NCBI RefSeq assembly: GCF_037440165.1 | Contig: NZ_JBBIUQ010000011.1 | Location: forward strand, 1-64,000 | Source of the DNA: Ignavibacterium sp037440165 | GTDB lineage: Bacteria > Bacteroidota > Ignavibacteria > Ignavibacteriales > Ignavibacteriaceae | Reading direction: 5' to 3' | DNA length: 64,000 bases | Position numbers and translations under genes: made by a program | The notes under the pieces: model-generated | The model's input: only the letters and a program-made list of their open reading frames with translations | What the model was told of the DNA's origin: nothing | The model's database searches: none | In this document: positions 55,501 through 61,680 of the stretch, piece after piece | How positions within the stretch are numbered: the stretch's first letter is position 1 | Layout: each line of letters starts with the position of its first letter

Positions 55501-55775
55501 ATAATTCAATTCTTCTTGTTGATTATCTTAATCGAAACTCATATTCAAACAATCTACAGGAGATTATTAATCTGACTTATAAAAGAGTAAGACCAATTTT
55601 TAGTACAACTCTAACCACAATAGCCGCGATGGTTCCTTTATTTATATCTGCACAACAAAGCTTCTGGAAAAGTTTAAGCGTGAGTGTGGTCGGTGGAATG
55701 CTTTTTTCATCATTTTTTATACTTCTAATCATACCAATTCTTTATTACTTAATGCTTTTACAAAAAAGAATATAA
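52566..55775 (+). CDS. RND efflux permease (second of two)
   Basis: A 1069-residue RND permease different from the first: FIFLSRPVTTIMFLISIII at the start, GIIVDNSIVVVDFLDRN in TM4 and GLSVNNSILLVDYLNRN in TM10. Again Asp-Asn and Asn replace the Asp-Asp and Lys of AcrB. Two permeases with one adaptor recall heteromeric pumps such as MdtBC. The 3' end is followed at once by the rplM promoter. Confidence 0.93.
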   Translation: MKKVVFIFLSRPVTTIMFLISIIIMGIKSFYNLPIELIPQIEYPRISVTTNWSNVSPETVEAFLTSPIESVLSSVKGVNKISSQSLEGFSRIDIEFNPETNIDLARLEINEKLGSLIENLPYGVSVPRLSPYIPKDFRDLQGFLTYTLSSHQSSNEIRKYADNYLKAPLLAIDGVANVEIRGGNQREVVINIDFNKAKIYNVSHNEIVSALSNAEQIIYAGTIKRNDSEFSVKISNSISSAEILLNQPVKIFGSTIIRLKDIGFVTDDFADPTSYYRINGKEAVFIEISKEPGSNSIKVADEVYRKLDELKKNFPSGYKLSKEIDFSENIRNEINELNKSAILSFILILIVLFLFFRKLNYSFIILTSIVFSILSTFLFFYVFNLPLNMLTIASLIVGLGIIVDNSIVVVDFLDRNAHILDLKRIAVVTKNIFFPIFASSLTTIAVFTPLVFLSGELKLYLEQFSLAIVIELMSSLISSFTITPVLFSKVVKKENDKNRKELNNPVNIKKNEFYNSSSKINFFESIYSNIINIIYKWRKLVAIILILSIGLPVWLLPTRIEWPIISTFYNAIFDTENFQSLRKYFNYIFGGSSNLFFNHIQRGEVFTFSDTDYLFISLKLPNGNRIERINKLVEDFESEILKYKDNIENLTANVYSEQNALIQITFLKQRSNSTFPYLLKNYLTAYAVGLGGLEVAIYGFGPGFYSGGGGATVSFVVELRGFNYQRLKDLADNFKQLISKNPRIDNVDIDRSFSGAYDEDVHEISAIIDRDLLVGSNFTIKEITDAISKSSAGNLSYSTFRLGKNEVNYTIKYDNYKNIQQAELENYMINKAGISNIKIKDVVKFKETKVLSAINRENQQYIRNVSFVYKGPYKFGNEFVKSSISQLKLPAGYSVKEKIYSFKFGAEEEIQIWNIILVSFVLVYMITSALFESLKYSFLILLTIPFSIIGAIFLLYLGDYVMDRGAYSGMLLLIGLSVNNSILLVDYLNRNSYSNNLQEIINLTYKRVRPIFSTTLTTIAAMVPLFISAQQSFWKSLSVSVVGGMLFSSFFILLIIPILYYLMLLQKRI

Positions 55776-55791
55776 TCAAACTAAAGATTTC

Positions 55792-55822
55792 TTGACTTTT
55801 GACTGTTAAAAATTTAGTTTTG
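55792..55822 (+). promoter_or_regulatory. Bacteroidota-type promoter for rplM-rpsI
   Basis: TTG at 55792-55794, a 20-base spacer and TAGTTTTG at 55815-55822 match the -33/-7 pattern exactly. Predicted start near 55828, with GGAGG at 55854-55858 and the GTG at 55867. Confidence 0.6.
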
Positions 55823-55866
55823 GAACTCTTTTTATTTATGACTTATAGGATTCGGAGGAAATTTAA

Positions 55867-56313
55867 GTGAAACAAGAAAAAATGACTAAATTCGTAAAGT
55901 CAGAAGATGCTGATAATAAATGGTATCTGGTTGATGCTAAAGACCAGGTCTTAGGCAGATTGGCTTCTCAGATTGCCAAAATAATCCGCGGCAAAAATAA
56001 GCCAAGCTTTACTCCCAATATGGATACTGGCGATATTGTTGTCGTTATTAACGCTGATAAAGTCAAACTTACTGGTAAACGCCCGGAAATGAAACAATAT
56101 ATTCGTCACTCCGGCTATCCGGGTGGACAAAAGATTACTTCTATCCGTGAAGTTAAACAGAGCAAACCCGAGTTTTTGGTAGAGAATGCAGTTAAAGGTA
56201 TGCTTCCCAAAAATCGACTTGGAAGAAAGCTCATTAAGAAATTAAAAGTTTACACTGGCGAAAATCATCCGCACAGTGCACAGAAACCAGAACCAATTAG
56301 TTTTATGGAGTAA
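55867..56313 (+). CDS. rplM: 50S ribosomal protein L13
   Basis: L13 has WYLVDAKDQVLGRLASQIAK, then GDIVVVINADKVKLTGKR and VKGMLPKNRLGRKLIKKLKV. The GGAGG box 8 bases upstream fixes the GTG at 55867 as start; the internal ATG at 55882 would be 23 bases away from it. 148 residues. rpsI follows after 4 bases, the standard pair. Confidence 0.98.
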   Translation: MKQEKMTKFVKSEDADNKWYLVDAKDQVLGRLASQIAKIIRGKNKPSFTPNMDTGDIVVVINADKVKLTGKRPEMKQYIRHSGYPGGQKITSIREVKQSKPEFLVENAVKGMLPKNRLGRKLIKKLKVYTGENHPHSAQKPEPISFME

Positions 56314-56317
56314 TCGA

Positions 56318-56704
56318 ATGGCAGATAAAATTTTTGTAGGAAGAAGAAAAACCTCGGTAGCAAGAGTAATTTTGAAAAATGGCAATGGAAAAGTTACTGT
56401 GAACGACAGAGAATTCGAAGATTATTTCCCTCAGCTATTAAGCCGGGAAGATATTCTGGCACCATTCAAGGTGACTGATACAGAAGATAAGTTTGATGTA
56501 TTCATAAATGTTGATGGTGGTGGAACTACTGGTCAGGCTCAGGCAGTCCGACTCGGAATAGCAAGAGCATTAGTTGATTTGAATCCGGATTTCAGACCTG
56601 CACTTAAATCAGCCGGATTTTTGAGAAGAGATCCGAGAATGGTTGAAAGAAAGAAATACGGAAGACCAAAAGCAAGAAAGAGATTCCAGTTCTCGAAGAG
56701 ATAA
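56318..56704 (+). CDS. rpsI: 30S ribosomal protein S9
   Basis: S9 has GRRKTSVARVILKNGNGKVT and the C-terminal RDPRMVERKKYGRPKARKRF ending SKR, which reaches the decoding centre. The ATG at 56318 (MADKIFVGRRK) is the true start; a GTG at 56276 in frame lies inside rplM and adds foreign residues. GGAG is placed 7 bases upstream. Confidence 0.98.
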   Translation: MADKIFVGRRKTSVARVILKNGNGKVTVNDREFEDYFPQLLSREDILAPFKVTDTEDKFDVFINVDGGGTTGQAQAVRLGIARALVDLNPDFRPALKSAGFLRRDPRMVERKKYGRPKARKRFQFSKR

Positions 56705-56799
56705 TTTTGAAGTTTAAGTTCAGGGTTAAATTAACTCAACCGACTTAACCTAAAAATTTTAATTTAAGATTAACTAATAACTAAACATACTTTCAGATT

Positions 56800-56836
56800 T
56801 ACCACCTGTGTCCCATTTGAAAAGGGATGGAAGGTA
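56800..56836 (+). promoter_or_regulatory. Structured leader hairpin before rpsB
   Basis: A three-part stem can form: TACC/GGTA, CC/GG and TCCC/GGGA around the loop ATTTGAAAA, ending 35 bases before the rpsB ATG. S2 mRNA leaders are autoregulatory in several bacteria, so this is a candidate r-protein leader. No match to a named motif was tested. Confidence 0.4.
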
Positions 56837-56871
56837 AAGAAGAAGAAAGTAGAAGAAAAACAGGAGATTTT

Positions 56872-57705
56872 ATGAATAAAGTTGAACTAACTCAGCTTTT
56901 AGAAGCTGGTGCACATTTCGGGCACTTAACCCGCCGTTGGAACCCCAAAATGAAACCATACATTTTTATGGAAAAGAATGGGATTCATATCATTGATCTA
57001 AAAAAAACACAGGAACTTCTCACAGTCGCTTGCGAAGAAGTTTCAAAAATTGCTGCTGATGGTAAAAAAGTTTTATTCGTTGGCACAAAAAAACAAGCTA
57101 AAAACATTATCGAAACAGAAGCCAGACGATGTGGTCAGAACTGGGTCAGTGAAAGATGGCTTGGTGGAATGCTCACAAACTTTGCGACCATCAGAAAAAG
57201 TGTTAAGCGACTAAATAATATCGAAAAGCAGGAAACTGATGGTACATTCGATAAGATTACAAAGAAAGAAAGACTTATTCTTTCAAGAGAAAAAGAAAAA
57301 TTGAAAAAAGTTCTCGAAGGTGTTGAATCATTAAATAAACTTCCCGGAGCTTTATTTGTTGTTGATGTTAAAAAAGAAGATATCGCTGTTAAAGAAGCAA
57401 ACAGATTAAATATTCCTGTCTTTGCTATTGTTGATACTAACTGTGATCCTGATCCAATTGACTATGTTATTCCAGCTAATGATGACGCAGTTAAAACAAT
57501 TGAAATAATTATAAAACAAATTGCTGACTCAGTAACTGAAGGTGAAGCAAAATTAAAAGAGAAAAAAGCTGAAGAGAATGCGGAGAAGGAAAGATTAAGA
57601 AAAGAAAAAGAAGCTAAGCGTGAAGAAAAGAAAAAAGCTGAAGCCAAAGAAAAGAAACAACAAACTGAAGCTAAATCAGAAGACGAAAACACAAAATCTG
57701 AATAA
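56872..57705 (+). CDS. rpsB: 30S ribosomal protein S2
   Basis: S2 has LLEAGAHFGHLTRRWNPKMK, VLFVGTKKQAKNII, RWLGGMLTNFATIRKS and the C-terminal VFAIVDTNCDPDPIDYVIPA. I use the ATG at 56872 behind CAGGAG; an in-frame ATG at 56827 lies inside the leader hairpin. A Lys/Glu/Ala-rich tail of about 50 residues extends the C-terminus. 277 residues. tsf follows, as usual. Confidence 0.97.
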   Translation: MNKVELTQLLEAGAHFGHLTRRWNPKMKPYIFMEKNGIHIIDLKKTQELLTVACEEVSKIAADGKKVLFVGTKKQAKNIIETEARRCGQNWVSERWLGGMLTNFATIRKSVKRLNNIEKQETDGTFDKITKKERLILSREKEKLKKVLEGVESLNKLPGALFVVDVKKEDIAVKEANRLNIPVFAIVDTNCDPDPIDYVIPANDDAVKTIEIIIKQIADSVTEGEAKLKEKKAEENAEKERLRKEKEAKREEKKKAEAKEKKQQTEAKSEDENTKSE

Positions 57706-57732
57706 GAAAAATTATTAGAAAGGAAAGTTATC

Positions 57733-58590
57733 ATGGCAATTACTGCTGCTCAGGTAAATGAATTAAGACAGAAAACCGGCGCCGGAATGATGGACTGCAA
57801 AAAAGCTCTCGCTGAAGCTAATGGTGATTTTGAAAAAGCAATCGAGATTCTTAGAAAAAAAGGTGCTGCAGTTGCTGCAAAAAGAGCTGAAAGAAGTGCA
57901 AACGAAGGTATCGTTTCTACTAAAGTCTCAGATGACCACAAATTTGGTGTTATTGTTGAACTTAATTGCGAAACTGATTTCGTTGCTAAAAGTGAGGACT
58001 TTGTTAAACTGGCTAAAGAAGTTCTCGATAAAACTTTTCAGCTTAAACCAAATACTGTTGAAGAACTTTTATCAAAAGAACCTCAGCTTAATGTTTTCGT
58101 AACAGATGTGATGGGTAAAGTTGGTGAGAAGGTTGAAATAAGAAGACTTGCAAAGGTTGAAGCTCCGAATGGTTTTATTATGGATTATGTTCATTTCGGT
58201 TCTAAACTCGGAGTACTGCTAACTTTTGATAATGTTGCTTCTGTAAATGACGAATTAGTAACCTTATCAAGAGACATAGCAATGCAAATTGCTGCAATGA
58301 ACCCAATATGCGTTTACCGCGAAGAAGTTCCAAAAGAGATAATCGAAAAGGAAATGGAAATCTACAAAGTACTTTCCCGCAAAGAAGGTAAACCTGAAAA
58401 TATGCTTGAGAAAATTGCTCAGGGAAGAATGAATAAATTTTATCAGGAAAACTGCCTTTATGAACAGGCTTTTGTAAAAGATAATTCCAAGACTATTAAA
58501 GCTTTGATTGATGATTACAATAAAAAGTATAATACCCAAATTAAAATTGCTCACTTTAAGCGGTTTCATCTCGGTGACGAGAATAAATAA
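57733..58590 (+). CDS. tsf: Elongation factor Ts
   Basis: EF-Ts recycles EF-Tu by nucleotide exchange. The N-terminus VNELRQKTGAGMMDCKKALA is the UBA-like domain, followed by GVIVELNCETDFVAKSEDF and the core domain ending in LGDENK. AAAGGAAAG precedes the ATG. Complete at 285 residues. Confidence 0.98.
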   Translation: MAITAAQVNELRQKTGAGMMDCKKALAEANGDFEKAIEILRKKGAAVAAKRAERSANEGIVSTKVSDDHKFGVIVELNCETDFVAKSEDFVKLAKEVLDKTFQLKPNTVEELLSKEPQLNVFVTDVMGKVGEKVEIRRLAKVEAPNGFIMDYVHFGSKLGVLLTFDNVASVNDELVTLSRDIAMQIAAMNPICVYREEVPKEIIEKEMEIYKVLSRKEGKPENMLEKIAQGRMNKFYQENCLYEQAFVKDNSKTIKALIDDYNKKYNTQIKIAHFKRFHLGDENK

Positions 58591-58599
58591 TTCTTATTG

Positions 58600-58629
58600 A
58601 AGGTCTTAACTTAGTTAAGACCTTTTTTT
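58600..58629 (+). terminator. Rho-independent terminator after tsf
   Basis: AAGGTCTTAAC-tta-GTTAAGACCTT is a perfect 11-bp stem running into a T-run, 9 bases after the tsf stop. A clear terminator. Confidence 0.85.
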
Positions 58630-58636
58630 ATATTTG
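58606..58636 (+). promoter_or_regulatory. Possible promoter for pyrH overlapping the terminator
   Basis: TATATTTG at 58629-58636 is a full TAnnTTTG -7 match. Twenty bases upstream the -33 position reads TTA instead of TTG, inside the terminator stem. It would start pyrH transcription near 58643. Confidence 0.35.
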
Positions 58637-58667
58637 ATAGTAAAGTTTAACACATTATAGGAAGTTT

Positions 58668-59411
58668 GTGGCTGAATTAAAATTTAAAAGAGTTTTATTG
58701 AAACTAAGCGGCGAATCTCTGATGGGTGAACAAGGATTCGGAATTTCTGCTGAAGTTCTTGACTTCTTTGCAGATGAAGTAAAGAAAGTTCATCAGGTGG
58801 GTGTTCAGTTAGGAATTGTAATCGGGGGCGGAAATATTTATCGCGGATTAAGTGCTCACTCACAGGGAATTGACAGAGCAACCGGTGATCAGATGGGAAT
58901 GCTTGCAACAGTGATTAATTCTCTGGCATTACAGAATGCGATAGAAAAACACGGTATTCACACGCGGCTAATGAGTGCAATTAAAATGGATGAAATTGCT
59001 GAACCTTATATTCGCCGCCGTGCAATAAGACATCTTGAAAAAGGCAGAGTAGTTATTTTTGGTGCTGGTACTGGTCATCCTTATTTTTCAACTGATACTG
59101 CAGCATCACTTCGCGCAGTTGAAATTGGTGCGGATGTAATTGTTAAAGGAACACGTGTTGATGGTGTTTATGATTCCGACCCTGAAAAAAATCCTGAAGC
59201 ACTTAGGTTTGATAAAATTTCTTATCTCGAAATTCTCAAACAAAATTTAAGAGTTATGGATTTGACGGCTGTAAGCTTGTGTCAGGAGAACAATCTTCCG
59301 ATGATGGTATTTAACATGGATAAACCTGACAATCTGCTTAAATTGGTTCTCGGTGAAACAGTTGGTACTTTTATCAATAATACCGAAACTTCTATCTCCC
59401 AAAAAAGCTAA
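58668..59411 (+). CDS. pyrH: Uridylate kinase (UMP kinase)
   Basis: PyrH phosphorylates UMP to UDP. RVLLKLSGESLMGEQGFGI, IVIGGGNIYRG, GDQMGMLATVINSLAL and FGAGTGHPYFSTDTAA identify it. The start is a GTG at 58668 behind AGGAAG. 247 residues. It is followed by frr, the conserved order rpsB-tsf-pyrH-frr. Confidence 0.97.
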   Translation: MAELKFKRVLLKLSGESLMGEQGFGISAEVLDFFADEVKKVHQVGVQLGIVIGGGNIYRGLSAHSQGIDRATGDQMGMLATVINSLALQNAIEKHGIHTRLMSAIKMDEIAEPYIRRRAIRHLEKGRVVIFGAGTGHPYFSTDTAASLRAVEIGADVIVKGTRVDGVYDSDPEKNPEALRFDKISYLEILKQNLRVMDLTAVSLCQENNLPMMVFNMDKPDNLLKLVLGETVGTFINNTETSISQKS

Positions 59412-59429
59412 TAACAATTTGAGGTATTT

Positions 59430-59984
59430 ATGCATCCAATTATTAAAGATGCCAAAAACAGAATGGACAAAACTTTAGAAACTTTAAGATCCGAATTAGC
59501 AAAAGTCAGGACTGGCAAAGCAACTACTGCATTGCTTGATGGAATAAGAGTAGATTATTATGGAAATCTTACTCCGCTCAATCAGGTGGGAAATCTTACT
59601 GTTCTTGATGCACATACTTTATCAATTACACCTTGGGACAAATCTATGGTTCCGGTAATTGAAAAGGCAATCCTTGAAGCAAATCTTGGATTTAATCCTG
59701 TTTCTGATGGAACAAATTTAAAAATTCCCGTACCGCCGTTAACGGAAGAGCGAAGAAAAGATTTTGTAAAAATTGTGAAGAAATTTGGCGAGGATGCAAA
59801 AGTTGCAATAAGAAATGTCAGAAGAGATGCTAACGAACATCTCAAGCGAGAACAAAAAGAAAAAAAGATGTCTGAAGATGAATTAAAAATTGCCGAAGAT
59901 GAAGTACAGAAGCTTACTGATCAACATATAAAGTTGATTGATGATATGCTTAAGCATAAAGAAAAAGAAATAATGGGAGTTTAA
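59430..59984 (+). CDS. frr: Ribosome recycling factor
   Basis: RRF splits post-termination ribosomes. MDKTLETLRSELAKVRTGKA, LDGIRVDYYGNLTPLNQVGN and NVRRDANEHLKREQKEKK fit the family. 184 residues, complete. Confidence 0.98.
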   Translation: MHPIIKDAKNRMDKTLETLRSELAKVRTGKATTALLDGIRVDYYGNLTPLNQVGNLTVLDAHTLSITPWDKSMVPVIEKAILEANLGFNPVSDGTNLKIPVPPLTEERRKDFVKIVKKFGEDAKVAIRNVRRDANEHLKREQKEKKMSEDELKIAEDEVQKLTDQHIKLIDDMLKHKEKEIMGV

Positions 59985-60368
59985 TTTTTAATGAGGCTGT
60001 CTCAAAAGTATCATTCAGTCCTTTAGCTAAGGGATTATTTCGGAATCTCATCCTTTGATTTTCAAATGAAACAAGAACCTGAAACAAGTTCAGGTTGACA
60101 AAATCGACCTTATGAGTCAGCCTATTCTTTTTCCCTTTTTGTATTTTCGTAGTGCAGACTTTAGTCTCTCTAAATTATTACTTCAGACTCTTACCTCTTA
60201 ACCAATAACAAATTCACATATTATATTCGCTATATTTTTTCAGTTCAGATTACTTTTTTTATTACTATTATCATTTGCCTTTGTTAAATTCATTTTACCT
60301 TTTGCCTGAATAAATCACTCTCTGTTAACCTTATTTTAATTATTTTTCCAAATAATTTTAAATGCATT
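59985..60368. other. Intergenic stretch with a MITE-like repeat
   Basis: The first part is the 130-bp repeat at 59994-60123. The rest (60124-60368) is A/T-rich, pyrimidine-rich sequence in which I see no gene or clear signal. Confidence 0.6.
59994..60123. repeat. MITE-like element with terminal inverted repeats and internal hairpin
   Basis: The left end AGGCTGTCTCAAAAG and the inverted right end AGGCTGACTCATAAG match at 13 of 15 positions. Inside, AACCTGAA-acaag-TTCAGGTT (60076-60096) is a perfect 8-bp hairpin, and TCCTTTAGCTAAGGGA is a second near-palindrome. No direct target duplication is evident and there is no ORF, so it would be non-autonomous. Confidence 0.6.
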
Positions 60369-61052
60369 TTGGTAGAATTGGAACAGCAAAACGGACAGAA
60401 AAAAATAACTGGTTTTATTGACGGAATTCTGATAAGAAATATTTTTCTTACCATCGTGACCATTATCATTTTTCTTGCAGGAGTTCTTGCTTATGGAATT
60501 ATATTAAATCAAAGGGAAATTCCATTAAGCCAGGCAATGCTCGAAAAAGGATTTACTAAGCTTGAAGATGTTAGTGTTATCATCGACAGAAAAAAGTTTT
60601 CACTTGAATTATATGAGGGAGATGTTCTTATAAAAACTTACAGAGCAAGTTTTGGACGAAATCTTTCTGATAAAAAAAAACTTGCTAACGATGGTGCTAC
60701 TCCTGCAGGCGAATACAAAGTATGTGAAATAATTCCTCAGCACAGATATTATAAATTCATTAAATTGAATTACCCAAATCTTGATGATGCTTCAGAAGCT
60801 TTAAGAAAAGGAATCATAACACAGAGAGAATTTAACAAATTGAAATTCGAATTTTATTACAGTGATTGTACAAGCTCTGATACTCCATTGGGAGGTAATG
60901 TTGGTATTCACGGTATTGGCAGATTAAATTTCTTTTTCAAGAATCTGCCATTTGTTTTCAATTGGACGGATGGTTCAATTGCACTTAGTGATGAAAATAT
61001 TGATGAACTTATTTCAGTAGTAAAGGTAGGGACGAAAATTGTTATCAGATAA
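60369..61052 (+). CDS. L,D-transpeptidase (YkuD) homologue with Ser at the Cys position
   Basis: One N-terminal membrane helix (IFLTIVTIIIFLAGVLAYG) anchors a YkuD domain: SVIIDRKKFSLELYEGDVL, GATPAGEYKVCEI and SSDTPLGGNVGIHGIG. In active enzymes the sequence after the HG motif ends in S-x-GC-(I/V); here it is NWTDGSIALSDENI, so the catalytic Cys is Ser (TCA codon). It may be inactive or changed in function. The start is a TTG at 60369. The lipoprotein gene overlaps its end. Confidence 0.8.
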   Translation: MVELEQQNGQKKITGFIDGILIRNIFLTIVTIIIFLAGVLAYGIILNQREIPLSQAMLEKGFTKLEDVSVIIDRKKFSLELYEGDVLIKTYRASFGRNLSDKKKLANDGATPAGEYKVCEIIPQHRYYKFIKLNYPNLDDASEALRKGIITQREFNKLKFEFYYSDCTSSDTPLGGNVGIHGIGRLNFFFKNLPFVFNWTDGSIALSDENIDELISVVKVGTKIVIR

Positions 61053-61650
61053 AATATTAAGAATATTTTTTGCTTTTATTCTTATAATGCTGATTTCCTG
61101 CTCAGATAAGAGTGAGAAAGTTCCGGCACTTAATTATGAAGATAAAAAGCAAATGCTCGAGATTACAAAAAAATTTTTCGATGAAAACACGACTCAAGCC
61201 TTCGGTGGTGTTTTTGATGAAACCGGAAGGGAAACAATTATAGCCGGAATTGAGAAGAACGATAAATCTGAGTGGGGAATAAAATTTTATCAGCTACGCT
61301 TAGTTGATAATGAGTTTGAGATAATTTTTGAAACTAAATTATTGGAAGGATCATTTAAGGAAAGTCTGGTTGATAAAATTAAGTTTCCGATGAGAGATTA
61401 TGAATTAATTTACTACAACTCACAGGGATATTTTATGGGAAGTGGCGGCGGAGAAGTAATTTCTTACATAATTGATTTTGGTAAAAAAGATATTTATTAC
61501 GCTCATCTGGTTGCCGATCCTGTAATTCCACCTTCATTGTTTATTTCGAAGAATACTCAAGACAAATATATCAGAGAATTTTTCTATACTTACTTTAAAA
61601 AAGATTATCCAAAACTTCGCCTTGTTGATGAAGATATAACACTGGATTGA
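61039..61650 (+). CDS. Predicted lipoprotein of unknown function
   Basis: The N-terminus ILRIFFAFILIMLISCSDKS is a signal peptide with lipobox LISC. The 180-residue mature part has no motif I recognise. The TTG start lies 14 bases inside the L,D-transpeptidase-like gene, which suggests coupled translation. Confidence 0.72.
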   Translation: MLSDKILRIFFAFILIMLISCSDKSEKVPALNYEDKKQMLEITKKFFDENTTQAFGGVFDETGRETIIAGIEKNDKSEWGIKFYQLRLVDNEFEIIFETKLLEGSFKESLVDKIKFPMRDYELIYYNSQGYFMGSGGGEVISYIIDFGKKDIYYAHLVADPVIPPSLFISKNTQDKYIREFFYTYFKKDYPKLRLVDEDITLD

Positions 61651-61680
61651 TTTAATTTATTTTGCTCAATAAAAAATCAG

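Noticed and set aside
56827..56871. Upstream ATG for rpsB
   Set aside because: The added residues are unlike S2 and the ATG is inside the leader hairpin; the ATG at 56872 has a proper GGAG box.
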